Shown: positions 1 to 10,243 of the stretch, in pieces | Position numbering within the stretch: the stretch's first letter is position 1 | How the letters are laid out: the number at the start of each line of letters is the position of its first letter | Origin: Chaetoceros tenuissimus | Taxonomy: Eukaryota; Bacillariophyta; Thalassiosirophyceae; Chaetocerotales; Chaetocerotaceae | Direction of reading: 5' to 3' | DNA length: 64,000 nucleotides | Assembly: GCA_021927905.1 (NCBI GenBank) | Contig: BLLK01000020.1 | Coordinates: forward strand, 744,001 to 808,000 | Program-made: the position numbers and the translations under genes | The notes under the pieces: model-generated | The model's database searches: none | Told to the model about the DNA's origin: nothing | What the model saw: the letters and a program-made list of their open reading frames with translations, nothing else

Positions 1-277
1 TGATTTTCATGCATCTACTCATAAATAGAAATGTGATTATTCGCTATTCTGGTCATAAGATAATTTTGTCATTATGAATATCTCCGATATCACAAAAATA
101 ATGCCTACATCAACACTTCAAATTTAAAATTGAATGCGTATGTTACAAGGCAAGGTAAGTAGATACCTACAATGCGAGAACCGCAAAATTTAGAAACTAA
201 CAATATTGCTCACAAAAAGGAATGCGTGTGATTTTCATGCATCTACGTCTGTTTCTCCAAACAAATAGAAATGTGAC
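1..277. repeat. Intergenic repeat pair upstream of the RING gene's 3' end
   Basis: No gene is visible in bases 1-447. The phrase GATTTTCATGCATCTAC, followed shortly by AAATAGAAATGTGA, occurs at the left edge and again near 230-275. A diverged version (GAATGCATCTACT ... AAATAGGAATACATATGATT) lies at about 4080-4145. A sequence related to the 49-bp upstream element described below (TTAATGAGTCCCAT) sits at about 284-297. These look like low-copy dispersed intergenic modules. Function unknown. Confidence 0.5.
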
Positions 278-447
278 GACAGTTAATGAGTCCCATCTCC
301 CACAAACAACGTTATTTAAAGCCTCAGTTTTGAAGAGCATTTGAATGGATCAAAAAGATTCTTATGTAATTCTGAGTAACAATTAGCTATAATTAAAGTG
401 ATGCACTCCATCGTCTTATTTATGAAATGAAACATTGTAAAAGTTAT

Positions 448-1134
448 CTATCCATGTACTGCTACTTTGCATAAAATACTTTCTGTGATAATTTTCGCCA
501 AGTCATCACGTTTTGGTCCAATTTGTGTTCTACATAGAGGGCATGTATGTCCATTTACATCAATAGCACCAACTATACATTTCTTACAGAAACGATGACG
601 ACATGAGGGTAATATGTGCGGATCCTCCATGAGCCCAAAGCAAATCGAACACTCAAGCTCTCCGTGCAATATGCTCAATAATTTTTTATAACGTTGGATT
701 TCGATCTCTGCCTTTTCACACCTTTTTTGAAGAGCTTTATTTCGCTCCATCTGATAACTGATTATTCTGCTTAAAGTAGTAGTATCTGCCATACGCTTAG
801 ATAGCATCTGCCACGAGTTAAAGAAGATCATAGACATCCATCGTTCGATAAACATCTTCTTCATGGCTTTGATCATTTTCTTCTCTGCATTTTGTAAGCA
901 ATTTTCATATTCTTCAGTAATTGCATCTATAAGAGTCCTCCAGATGATTAACAATGACAAATTCCAGAGAAAAGTATTCCCCATTATGTTCAACACTGCT
1001 AAGCCCAACACTATTTCAGTAAAATGCCCAGGTGATGAAGTAGCAACAGGTAGAATAAGCATACCAACGAAAAGAATCACGAAGATTCCAACCAAGAAGG
1101 CACATAGTAGTGAAATCAATACCCAAACGTCCAT
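448..1134 (-). CDS. Membrane-anchored C3HC4 RING-finger protein (probable E3 ubiquitin ligase)
   Basis: From the first in-frame ATG the protein has 228 residues. Two hydrophobic stretches near the N-terminus (VWVLISLLCAFLVG... and IVLGLAVLNIMG...) should form two membrane spans. A charged, probably helical linker follows (MERNKALQKRCEKAEIEIQR). The C-terminus is a canonical RING: CSIC ... CRHRFCKKC ... CPLC, with all eight metal ligands in C3HC4 order. RING domains recruit E2 enzymes, so this is probably a membrane-bound ubiquitin ligase; the substrate is unknown. The frame stays open upstream of the ATG to about 1250 and abuts the coiled-coil gene on the same strand, so the two could be exons of one gene. 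No clear splice pair proves this. Confidence 0.75.
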   Translation of the reverse strand: MDVWVLISLLCAFLVGIFVILFVGMLILPVATSSPGHFTEIVLGLAVLNIMGNTFLWNLSLLIIWRTLIDAITEEYENCLQNAEKKMIKAMKKMFIERWMSMIFFNSWQMLSKRMADTTTLSRIISYQMERNKALQKRCEKAEIEIQRYKKLLSILHGELECSICFGLMEDPHILPSCRHRFCKKCIVGAIDVNGHTCPLCRTQIGPKRDDLAKIITESILCKVAVHG

Positions 1135-1241
1135 GAGAATAATTTGTGAGAAGAGAGTTCTCTTTTGATTTAGCTTCAGTTGCAAATCTGTCAAATTCTC
1201 TCTTTTCTCGGAGTTCAGTCCTCCATTTCTGTTACTTTCAA

Positions 1242-2273
1242 TCAGTTGCGACTATGCTTATCTACAGTGAACTCTACACTCTCTGTAATGTGATCTAACT
1301 TTCTACAATGTAGTGTACAATAATGAACAGCCATGTCCCTCGTGACATCATTACAAGTTTTGAAAGGTCGATTGCTATGTGTAGTTGTAATATCTGTGCG
1401 ATTTGTTTCGGCCATTTTTATTATCCTAGAACAATATATATCCCCTAAATCCTTGTAGTGTCTGATATTCTTTTCCAAATCTTGTATGACAATTTCATGC
1501 TCTTGTTTGATTTTTTCACATTCCGCAGAGTAATAATTGACATCTTTTTCTAGTAAATAGTTGTGGTGATTGCTTGTGTTCAACATCTGCGTCATGATCT
1601 CCATATCATGCTGCATGATCTCCATATCATCTTTCTGTCTATGGATTTCTTTCCATCTGTACCGATTGCTCTCTTTCCATTTCCGTTGTATCTTTACCTT
1701 TTCCTCTTTGTACTTTTGAACGTCTTTCTCCAAGACTTTGCACTTGCTTATACTTTCTTCCAAATTCTTTTTTTTATGTTCATTTTCATCCTTGAGACGA
1801 TTCAATTCATTCCATTTGCATCGATTGCTTTCTTTCCATTTCTTTCGAAGTTTCATATTTTCTTCCTCCCGGCGACTAGATACTTTTACACTTTCCTCCC
1901 ACTTCTTTTGAAAATTTTCCTTCTCTTTTTTGAGACGATTCTTTTCTATCCAGATACACCAATTACTTTTTCCCCATTTTTCCCGTAGTACTTCCTTTTC
2001 TTCTTTGAGACGATTGCATTCTTTCTTGTAATACTCGACTTCAGATACTAGTTGCTCAATCTTTTTGTTCAGCTCGTGTTCCTTTGATTGAATTTGAATA
2101 TTGATATTTTGTCTAGCATATGATTCATTGAGTAAAGAAGTTAGCTGAGAAATCATATTTAATAGAGTTGGAACCATTGGCTGTTGCTGTAGACCACCTG
2201 TTGGGATATCAAACCCAGAAGACTGCTGCCTAATGTCCGGGTTATCGTAATTATTCAGATGCAGATGAGCCAT
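1242..2273 (-). CDS. Long coiled-coil protein with repeated KWKESNR motif
   Basis: A 343-residue, highly charged protein that I do not recognise. After a Gln/Pro-rich N-terminal 40 residues it is almost entirely predicted coiled coil rich in Lys, Glu and Asn. A degenerate repeat recurs about every 25-50 residues: KWGKSNWCIWIEKNRLKKEK, KWKESNRCKWNELNRLKDEN, KWKESNRYRWKEIHRQKDD. The Trp positions are conserved, which suggests a structural repeat rather than chance composition. There is no enzymatic motif. The C-terminal 40 residues lack the coiled-coil pattern, and the stop lies 108 bases before the RING ATG. The tail could be intron read-through and the true product a coiled-coil/transmembrane/RING protein; I annotate two genes as the simpler reading. 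Confidence 0.6.
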   Translation of the reverse strand: MAHLHLNNYDNPDIRQQSSGFDIPTGGLQQQPMVPTLLNMISQLTSLLNESYARQNINIQIQSKEHELNKKIEQLVSEVEYYKKECNRLKEEKEVLREKWGKSNWCIWIEKNRLKKEKENFQKKWEESVKVSSRREEENMKLRKKWKESNRCKWNELNRLKDENEHKKKNLEESISKCKVLEKDVQKYKEEKVKIQRKWKESNRYRWKEIHRQKDDMEIMQHDMEIMTQMLNTSNHHNYLLEKDVNYYSAECEKIKQEHEIVIQDLEKNIRHYKDLGDIYCSRIIKMAETNRTDITTTHSNRPFKTCNDVTRDMAVHYCTLHCRKLDHITESVEFTVDKHSRN

Positions 2274-2419
2274 GATGCTATTGATTCCATTTCTGATCTT
2301 TTTATTATCTTACTATGTATTACTATCATGTATCTAATTCATGCAATGAAAAGAATGTGAAGTGATCTTTCTATTTTGCTTGAGCTTCAATAATGAGGGT
2401 AAGAATGACACGTCAGGAC

Positions 2420-2468
2420 CGTTATTGAGTCCCATTATCAAACACTGCCGTTATTTGCTCATTTTTCG
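2420..2468 (+). promoter_or_regulatory. 49-bp conserved upstream element, copy 1
   Basis: This block begins CCGTTATTGAGTCCCA and ends TTTGCTCATTTTTC. It is repeated at 4206-4254 with only two differences. Each copy lies in the same orientation upstream of a plus-strand gene (about 210 bp from the oxygenase ATG here). The core CCGTTATTGAATCCCA also occurs upstream of a minus-strand gene at 50353-50368. It is a candidate promoter or transcription-factor module; function is inferred from position only. Confidence 0.45.
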
Positions 2469-2676
2469 GAGTGGATGACAGACCGTCGTATGTGCTTCCA
2501 CTTCTTTGTTTCATGTTTTTCTGTGAATTTCAGTGGAGAGGAGAGATACTTCTGTGAGACTCGCATAGCTATTCTGTTGCAATACAAGACAGCAAATATT
2601 GATTTGGATCATAGTACACATTCGTAATTTTGCAAGAGATATTATATTAGGACCTTTGAACTGTACGATAACAAAG

Positions 2677-4062
2677 ATGGGAAAAGCAGGAAATGAACGC
2701 AAGAAAAAGAAGCGAAAGCTCTTGCAGCAACAACAACAAAAACAAGAGGAACCTCTCGCTGGAATCGAAGCGGAGATTGATCCAATGGATTTGGAAATCA
2801 CCATGGAAGTGTTGACAAAGATGATGCAGTCTAGTGTACAAGGCGAAGATGAAGATGCAACACCACTGTGGAAGAGAAAAGAATATAAACCTCTACGTGC
2901 CAAAGTATTCAGTCTCTATTCTCTAATGTCTGCTGATACGGGAACTGGTCGATCTCTATGTGGACGTGTATCGGAAGCACTATTGAATGCAGACTATGTA
3001 GAAGCTAGACACTTATTAGAGAAAATGCAGCATCTTCAAATTCAACCCAAGCTTGGGTCTTTACAGCGATGGGTAAGGGAATGTGATGCTGCATTTGGTG
3101 TCACGAATGAGAAAGGAGAAACTAAAAAGGAAGAACAAGAGAACGTACTTCGTTGTTTGGACGCCATGATACGTTGTACGCAGTCTGACATTGTTGCAAT
3201 GGCCAACAAGGATCAAAAGGTTCGTCCTCTCATTAATAGATTTCCAGACTGGTGTCCTCCTCCTTCTTCACAAACTCCATCGGAGCTTACATCGACTGAT
3301 GAGACTCAAGCATTAGACTTTGAAGGAAAGTTTCGTGAAGTATTTCGTGAAAAAGGATCGGATCGACGGCCACAAAATAAGTACGATGCAGTAATTTATG
3401 AATCGAAGCCTAATGCGGTGCCTCTATGTCCTCAATCCAAAGAGGAAATAGTGAAGAAACACAATGTTCCACATGTACCAGGTTGCTTTGTCTTGACAGA
3501 TGTACTTACACCAATAGATTGTGCACAAATTATTGCAGCTGCAGAGGCTATCAAATTTATGCCTGATGAACCTGTTGATAGTGTCGATACTAGTCGATCA
3601 ACTTTAGCACATAATGTATTTTGGCTTGCAGATTCGCAATTGAACAATATCATTTACAACCGATGCAAGGCTTTTCTCCCAGACTCACTTGGTTTGAATG
3701 CTAGATGGAGAGTATATCGATATGCGCCTGGAGCAGTCTATCGACCACATATCGATGGAGCATGGCCTGGTTCTGGCTTGGATCCTGAAACGGGAAAATA
3801 TGTGTATGACATGTATGGAGATCGAAAAAGTAAAATGACGTTTTTGATCCGATTAAATGATGATTTTGAAGGAGGCGCAACGACTTATTACGTACCAGCT
3901 CCTGAACTTGGTTTCATGAATGCAAGAGCAGTCACTACGCCAAAAGGTAGTGTTGTGTGTTTTCCGCATGGAGATGCAGAAGGGAGTTTATTGCACGAAG
4001 GAAGTGAAGTTTTGAAGGGATTCAAATACGTTATTAGAACCGATGTGTTATATCCATTGTAG
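2677..4062 (+). CDS. Prolyl 4-hydroxylase-like 2-oxoglutarate/Fe(II) dioxygenase
   Basis: A 461-residue protein read from the first ATG; the open frame runs further upstream but without another ATG. The N-terminus is very basic (NERKKKKRKLLQQQQQ) and may act as a nuclear or nucleolar signal. A helical region of unknown type follows. The C-terminal 170 residues form the double-stranded beta-helix oxygenase domain: the Fe(II) ligands are His358 and Asp360 (RPHIDG) and His440 (LLHEGSEV), and Lys450 (GFKYVIRTD), ten residues after His440, is the expected 2-oxoglutarate-binding lysine. This spacing is characteristic of P4H-type enzymes, which hydroxylate proline or related residues. There is no signal peptide, so a cytosolic or nuclear substrate is more likely than secreted collagen-like proteins. 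The substrate itself cannot be deduced. Confidence 0.85.
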   Translation: MGKAGNERKKKKRKLLQQQQQKQEEPLAGIEAEIDPMDLEITMEVLTKMMQSSVQGEDEDATPLWKRKEYKPLRAKVFSLYSLMSADTGTGRSLCGRVSEALLNADYVEARHLLEKMQHLQIQPKLGSLQRWVRECDAAFGVTNEKGETKKEEQENVLRCLDAMIRCTQSDIVAMANKDQKVRPLINRFPDWCPPPSSQTPSELTSTDETQALDFEGKFREVFREKGSDRRPQNKYDAVIYESKPNAVPLCPQSKEEIVKKHNVPHVPGCFVLTDVLTPIDCAQIIAAAEAIKFMPDEPVDSVDTSRSTLAHNVFWLADSQLNNIIYNRCKAFLPDSLGLNARWRVYRYAPGAVYRPHIDGAWPGSGLDPETGKYVYDMYGDRKSKMTFLIRLNDDFEGGATTYYVPAPELGFMNARAVTTPKGSVVCFPHGDAEGSLLHEGSEVLKGFKYVIRTDVLYPL

Positions 4063-4205
4063 GAGATTTTGCATAATGAGTGAATGCATCTACTTTTTCA
4101 ACCAAAAATCAAGAATATGCTCACATAAATAGGAATACATATGATTATTCAATTCAAAAAATTAATCATTGTTTTTCATAAGTTTCAAGGTTTCATTGCG
4201 GGAAG

Positions 4206-4254
4206 CCGTTATTGAGTCCCATTATCAAATACTACCGTTATTTGCTCATTTTTC
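4206..4254 (+). promoter_or_regulatory. 49-bp conserved upstream element, copy 2
   Basis: Near-identical to 2420-2468 (two mismatches in the middle) and placed 62 bp before the ATG of the RNase Z gene in the same orientation. The intergenic sequence just before it (about 4080-4145) also resembles bases 1-270, so the two intergenic regions share a wider modular repeat. Confidence 0.45.
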
Positions 4255-4315
4255 TCATATCACTCTCTGCCACAAACCGACAGCAGAAAGTGTATAATTG
4301 AATTCAAGGCAAGGT

Positions 4316-5947
4316 ATGCTATATGCAAAAAGCATTTCATTATCTACAGTAATGAGCATGCGAAAAATACCCTCTTTTGAGAAAGCTAGGTGTCCTACAG
4401 CGAAGCTGCTGAAGAGGGGCAAGGCTCAGCAACTGCAGTCCTTGTTCAGATGTCAACTTTATAATGTAGACCTAAATCGAAGAAACATCGATTACAACTC
4501 TATTTCAAGGCAACACATTTTCTGTAACACGCGGACATTTACTTCATCACCAACGCACAATAGATCTAGTCTAGATCTGTCAAAGATAGAGTATGGGACC
4601 AAGACAGTCATCAAAGCCTCCCCTTATGCAATAGACCCATCACATCCTTTATCGCCCTACGTTTGGTTCAACCTTCAAAACCCATACTACAAAAACTATG
4701 ATGGAGAATCTCCAAGTCAATCAAATATGAACTCGAATCCCTTTGATCTTACATTCTTGGGGACAGGAGCAGGCGGTCGAGCCAATATAAAACGTGGTGC
4801 ATCCTCTTCCATATTTCGTCTTCCATCTGGGCATTCCTTCCTATTTGATGCTGGAGAAGGTACACAACGTCAGCTTGCATTATTAAAACATGGTGGCGCA
4901 GTCAAAGATTTATGCAAAATATTTATCACGCACTTGCACGCCGATCATGTTGCTGGTCTACTAGGTATTGTTCTTCAAAAAGAAATGAGTACTAAAAATT
5001 ATATTGAAAATGGAGTTCCAGTACAAACCAAGACTGGAAGGGAACGTTTGGATATTTATGGTCCTGTTGGTTTGTATAATTATCTATTGATGAATCTAGG
5101 TCTCACCTATTCGGGGATTAAACATTTGGATATTTACATTCATGAACTTGATGATTCACGAGAAGTTGAACAAATGAATGGGAAGCAAAGGCGACCATGG
5201 AAGAACATTTTGTGTATCAAATCATTTCGGGAACTAAAGCAGCTTGCAAAGAAAAATAATGTAGTTTTGAATAGGATTGAATGTCAAAATGATGGGACTT
5301 GGATATTACAGCAAGCAGAAGAGACAAAGGAAAATGATGTGCAGAGTCGAAATTCTGATAAACGGTTATCCATCAAAGCAGCAGAAGTGAAGCATAAATC
5401 TGGGGTTCAAACTTTTGGATATGTGTTGGAAGAACGAAAACCACCTGCAAAGATTGATGTAGAAAAAGCAAAGGCATTGGGAGTACAGCCAAGCATAAAG
5501 TATAGATCCCTCAAGAATGGTTTTTCAGTAATGAATGATGATGAGACTAGAGAGGTTCATCCTCATGAAGTAATAGTGGAAGATGGAAAGAAAGCGAGAA
5601 AGATTGCAATATTGGGTGATACTTGGAGTGTTCCCAAGCCAATGCAGAATATATGCCAAAATGCAGACTTGCTTGTGCATGAAGCCACTCTTGAGAAAGG
5701 GTTTGATTCTGCAAGTCGGAAAAGAGGTCATTCAACTGCTAAAATGGCGGGTCAAATTGCAAATCGTGTCAATGCAAAGGTGCTGATTATGAATCACATT
5801 AGTGGAAGGCATGATGGTCAAGAATGTGTCGATGAACTGATTGAATGTGCAAATGAAGGCTGTCAAGACAAGTCCCATGTCTTGGTGGCTTATGACTTTC
5901 TCAACATTCACCTACCGGAAAAGGAAGGACTGTTGAACAAGGAATGA
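4316..5947 (+). CDS. Ribonuclease Z (tRNA 3'-end endonuclease), probably organellar
   Basis: A 543-residue metallo-beta-lactamase-fold enzyme that cleaves 3' trailers from pre-tRNAs. The signature motif II, THLHADH, lies at residues 205-211. The N-terminal FLGTGAGGRANIKRGASS loop with FDAGEGTQRQL, the later LGDTW, VHEATL, the GHSTAKMAG motif and NHISGRHD supply the remaining zinc ligands and the HST loop. Length and single catalytic domain match the short RNase Z form, with inserted low-complexity segments. The first 80 residues are basic and Ser/Thr-rich without acidic runs, and look like a mitochondrial or plastid presequence; there is no clear diatom plastid motif, so mitochondria are more likely. 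The start chosen is the first ATG. Confidence 0.88.
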   Translation: MLYAKSISLSTVMSMRKIPSFEKARCPTAKLLKRGKAQQLQSLFRCQLYNVDLNRRNIDYNSISRQHIFCNTRTFTSSPTHNRSSLDLSKIEYGTKTVIKASPYAIDPSHPLSPYVWFNLQNPYYKNYDGESPSQSNMNSNPFDLTFLGTGAGGRANIKRGASSSIFRLPSGHSFLFDAGEGTQRQLALLKHGGAVKDLCKIFITHLHADHVAGLLGIVLQKEMSTKNYIENGVPVQTKTGRERLDIYGPVGLYNYLLMNLGLTYSGIKHLDIYIHELDDSREVEQMNGKQRRPWKNILCIKSFRELKQLAKKNNVVLNRIECQNDGTWILQQAEETKENDVQSRNSDKRLSIKAAEVKHKSGVQTFGYVLEERKPPAKIDVEKAKALGVQPSIKYRSLKNGFSVMNDDETREVHPHEVIVEDGKKARKIAILGDTWSVPKPMQNICQNADLLVHEATLEKGFDSASRKRGHSTAKMAGQIANRVNAKVLIMNHISGRHDGQECVDELIECANEGCQDKSHVLVAYDFLNIHLPEKEGLLNKE

Positions 5948-6317
5948 ACAGAAAAACGATGATGCAATATCTTCCTGCTGTACCAACTTCAAAGTAAACA
6001 TAGCTATAATATACGTTGTAAGGCAAAAAACTCCTTATTGTTATGGTAATCACATATAGGTATGAAGCTCCAATAGTGTTCAGACTTGTCCAATTTTGAA
6101 TCACTTAAGTGGGCTCATCACCACCTTCTATTTTTCTGGTTTTTCATTGATTTTCTTCTTTTTCTATTTTTGTAATATGTTCGGGATCATCTATTTCCCC
6201 ATATTGATAGCTAAAATGTCGGCTCTTATATCGAATTCGAGAGCCTATAATGTACAGTTCATGTTAATCTAATCAAAGGAAAAATGTGCAATATCTTTTG
6301 CTACAATCCTCATGGCT

Positions 6318-7877
6318 CTAACGCTTTGCAGCTTTCATCGCCATATATTTTTCCTTGATGGCCAATTCATGCACGGAATCAAGTTTCAATTTCATGTGCA
6401 AGTCATTGACATTTCTCTTTACAATTGGCTTCTCCCAAAAGTAATCTGCCTTGAGTGCAGTATGCGCATCCCATCTCTTGCTCGGATCATAAGTCAAGAG
6501 ATTGGAAATAAGGTTGATGGCATTCGGAGTCATCCAACCCATGTGTGAAGGAGGCAAAGTCTTTTTCAAAATGTCTGGGAGACGATTTGGCAAAATATGT
6601 TCATCAGGTCTTGGTTCAAACTCTGCCCATTTTGGACACTTTTGACGAATATCAGGCCATGCATTCACATCCGGATGGCCACAGGTGTGGAAAATGAGTT
6701 GCAATTGACTCAATTCCGTCTCACCACCTTTGAGCAGTCCATCTCTGCGAAACATTTCGGCAATGATACAGCCTACACTCCACATATCAATTTTGGGCGA
6801 ATATTCTTGGGTCCCCAGCATGAGTTCGATCGACCTGTACCATCTCGTGACAACAGGGTTTGTCAATCGTTTCATACTTTCATTCCAGGATCTAGCTAGA
6901 CCCCAATCTGCAATTTTCAATTCTCCAGATTGTGAAATGAGAATGTTGGATGCTTTCAAGTCTCTATGAATAATCTTGTTGGTGTGCATGTAGTGTGTCC
7001 CCGCAAGCAGTTGATAGGACCATGATTTGATCAAATCTTGAGAAAGTGAAATTTCTCTGGATTGAAGGATACCGGTAAGATCGTATGGATGATATTCGAA
7101 TACCATGTATACATTACGAGGTACTTCATTGCTTCCATTTTGCTCTATGGAAATGATGAAAAGTTAGACCTAGTTTGAGAAATGAAAATAAATATCCGCC
7201 TAGCCTAATTTCTCAAATTTGCACCCATTCTCTTTTTGCATTCATGCTCTCTTTTTCCCAGTCACTGTCCCCAGAGTATATGTCCAAAATACAGAAAACG
7301 TACCTTTACTAGTTACAATTTCCTTCAATTTGACAATATTTTCATGCTCCAAAGCCTTTAGAATTTTAACTTCGCGAATGGCAGTCAATGGAAATCCATT
7401 TTCCTCCTGTTCGGTATTAATCCTTTTCAAGGCTACAATTTCTCCAGTTTCCTTGTCTGCTCCCTTGAATACACTCCTTGAGGTATTTAAGCGAGAGAAT
7501 TGTGAGCAAGCCAAGTACTAAATATATAAATTTTCTCTTATGAGAATGACTCACCCATAGGTTCCTTCTCCCAATTTATTCTTTCTAGTGAAAACATTGA
7601 CATCTCTCAATTCTACCGGTTTCCGAATGGAAATGACTCCAATCCTTTTTCTCTTACTTCCATTTACTCCATTGTAGTTACTCTTTCCAACTCCAGCAGC
7701 ACCACCACTAGAACTAGCACTAACATGACTAGAACTAGGTGGCGGCGGTGGCCTTTTCTGACTTGGAGGAGGAGGAGGTGGCGGTCTCTTTTGTGGAGGC
7801 TTGGGTCTATTTCCATTCCTACTAGTAGGCGGTGGTGGTCGAGAAGACATTGCAGTAACGACACTCATTGGATTCAT
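6318..7877 (-). CDS. Cyclin-dependent kinase of the CDK9/CDK12 (C-type) group
   Basis: Three exons: complement of 7555-7877, 7304-7476 and 6318-7144 (440 residues, phases consistent, donors GTGAGT and GTACGT). The N-terminus is proline-rich with KRPPPPPPP runs and basic (SKRKR). The glycine loop GEGTYGSVFKG is split by intron 1. Then come VALKRI, the cyclin-binding helix variant PLTAIRE (CDK12 and CDK9 have PITAIRE or PFTALRE), HRDLKASN and the activation segment ending in TRWYR. Such kinases phosphorylate the C-terminal tail of RNA polymerase II with a cyclin T/K partner in the nucleus. The metal-binding DFG motif reads DWG (IADWGLAR), which is unusual although the Asp is kept. The gene is divergent from the DUF1990 gene. 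Confidence 0.87.
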
Positions 7878-8517
7878 ATAAATCAGTTGCTGTTTGAAGA
7901 TAGAGCAATGAAATCAGAAGCAAAGGAAAAAGCTAGAGGAGACTTTTTTTTTTCTTTGTTGTAATTTCAATTTCAAATTTGAGGTCACTGCTTCCCTGAC
8001 ACCGAGAGAGAAGAAAGAATATAAAAGTAGAGACTGTGAATGCTACTCCTGGAAAAGAATAGATATCACTCGTCAAGGGGTTGGACAAGTGAGCATTCAT
8101 TAGGTTCCTACACATGATGAACACAGAGCTTCCTAGAAAAGAAGCCGAGAGGAACACTTCGTTGGGACTGAGAGTAGAAACGACTGATGATCAAATGACC
8201 CCTTTATAAAAGGCTATGGATAATTAATTTATTTGGCTAGAAGTTTGTGATGATACCAGCTTGATATGGTTAATGGTGTCAACGGACCACCTGTTTTTTT
8301 TTGATTGAGATTGGCTGGCTGTGAAGGCAATCAATGATTCAATGAATCAAAATACAGCTAGCATTGTCTATTCATAAACTTCAGTCTCTTTCATCACGTG
8401 CTACTCTAATAGCTTCTATTACATTTATAAATACAAATATTGAAGATATTGGCAAAAGGACATTATCAATTTCAAGAAACTTGCTTTCAATTTGCTTGAC
8501 ACATACAAAGAATCAAC

Positions 8518-9759
8518 ATGACATCATCTTCAACATGGCTTGTACTTTCATGGATGCTGCTCCTAGTACAATTACACACAACAAGCATCGATGCATCTTC
8601 CATGCACCCACTTCCAAAATTTAGTCATGGTACAAACTACAAAGAATTTGAAACGAATTTGAAACCGCATCAAAATGAATTGTCACATGTAACTCCTCTA
8701 TCATCATTGAAAAAGAGATTGGCGATACTACTCACCAACCGACAAGTACAAGATCAAAAACTTATGAAACATCAATGTCAAACGAGATTCATGTTTCAAA
8801 TGCCATTGAAACATAATCTTTATCAATACATGTTTGGAAAAGCAGATGAAGCAGATCAGACACATAATTACTTGCAACTTCAATTCAATCATGATCAAGT
8901 AGGTATTACACGGCCGAAACCTCGACTTGTACAAAATGTATCTCTGAAGAAGACAACATGGTGGCCCAATAGTCAAGATGAACAAGATTTATGTGGTGAT
9001 GAAATTGAAACTTGTTTTTCAAAACAAGGGGAATGGAATGTCAAGTGTTTTCGAAAACGAATGGGACAAGGACATGCTTTATATGAATCGTTAAAAGATC
9101 ATATCTTACATTGGGAATTTGAACACTCTGAAAAAGGTAGAAATGGGATTGTTAATGTTTCCAATCAACATCGATATTGTACCATTCATTCTTCACCTGG
9201 GGAGAATGAACAGGAGCAGGAGTGGAATAGTTATAGGCCTCATACGAAATTAATCACGTTTGCAGAGTTTCAATGGAAATTGCCTCGTCTGCCTTTTCTT
9301 AAAGATGCAAAGGTACCTCATGTGATTCAGAATGTTGGGAAGAAATTATGGAAGCCGCCATCCATGTTTGTCATGAATCCTGTGGCTGTAGTGTATGATT
9401 TGATTGATGAATCTACACATGATGGAGATTTGTTTTCTTCTAGTGCGTATGCTACCATGAAGGGACATTTGTTGAGTGGAGAAGAACGTGTCACTGTCAT
9501 TTTACGCAATGATGCAAATAGTCAATATCCAGCTACTTCCACTGTTGCTACGACTGCTACTTCGTTGCATTTTGCAAGTAATGGTGTAACTAGTGATGGA
9601 GGTCCATATGTCGATGTGGAAATTTGTTCTTATTCCAAGGCTGCTCCAAGTTTGTTGGGAAAGCTTGTGTGGCCATTTATAGGACGAAAACAAGATAACT
9701 TTTTCAAATGCGAAATGGAGGCATTGCAAAAAATGACACAACAGAATTTGGAGGAATAA
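8518..9759 (+). CDS. DUF1990 (UPF0548) domain protein with signal peptide
   Basis: A 413-residue single-exon protein. The first 25 residues form a signal peptide (WLVLSWMLLLVQL), so the protein enters the secretory system. Residues 30-170 are low-homology and His/Gln-rich. From about residue 180 the pattern fits the DUF1990 family: GQGHALYESLKDHILHWEFE, then WKLPRLPFL, a central NPVAVVYD strand, the hallmark GHLLSGEERVTVIL, and a closing VEICSYSKAAPSLLGKLVWP segment corresponding to the family's S-R/K-P-A terminal motif. The family occurs in bacteria and plants and has no firmly known biochemical role. The 640 bp upstream form a divergent promoter region shared with the CDK gene. Confidence 0.72.
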   Translation: MTSSSTWLVLSWMLLLVQLHTTSIDASSMHPLPKFSHGTNYKEFETNLKPHQNELSHVTPLSSLKKRLAILLTNRQVQDQKLMKHQCQTRFMFQMPLKHNLYQYMFGKADEADQTHNYLQLQFNHDQVGITRPKPRLVQNVSLKKTTWWPNSQDEQDLCGDEIETCFSKQGEWNVKCFRKRMGQGHALYESLKDHILHWEFEHSEKGRNGIVNVSNQHRYCTIHSSPGENEQEQEWNSYRPHTKLITFAEFQWKLPRLPFLKDAKVPHVIQNVGKKLWKPPSMFVMNPVAVVYDLIDESTHDGDLFSSSAYATMKGHLLSGEERVTVILRNDANSQYPATSTVATTATSLHFASNGVTSDGGPYVDVEICSYSKAAPSLLGKLVWPFIGRKQDNFFKCEMEALQKMTQQNLEE

Positions 9760-10243
9760 CTTTTGCTGAAAAATGAATGGAAAGAACGTGTAGAATAGAT
9801 GCAGTGTACAAGTAGAAAAATGATAACTTTCATACATAGACACTTTACTTTAGAATCTAGATCTCATTAACAATGCTATAGTTATCTTGACCTCATCCAT
9901 ATTATCTAGTCGTCTCTTGCTTTCTCGATGAATTTCTCTCCTCTGATCTCATTTGGTCGAAGAATCTCTTCTGATCTCATTTGGTCTTATAAAATCCTTT
10001 CTCTGCAAATGAAAATGCAAATACAACTGAATGTTGTGAGAAGTAAGATCAAACTTGGCAAAGTACAAAGTTATCAAAAAGTAAATCTTTGTTTTTTAAG
10101 ATTTCTAAGATTAAGATGTTAGATTAGGTGCAAGTAAACCATCTTGGAAATTTGAATATTCACCCCATCACAATGCAAAATTCCACGATTTTCTACTCCC
10201 CAGAAGTAACAACATTGGTTACCTCAGTCAAGAAGAATACAAT
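9760..10243. other. Intergenic, convergent gene ends
   Basis: No gene seen. The phrase TCTGATCTCATTTGGTC occurs twice about 27 bp apart near 9942-9986. The remainder is AT-rich 3' flanking sequence of two converging genes. Confidence 0.5.
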
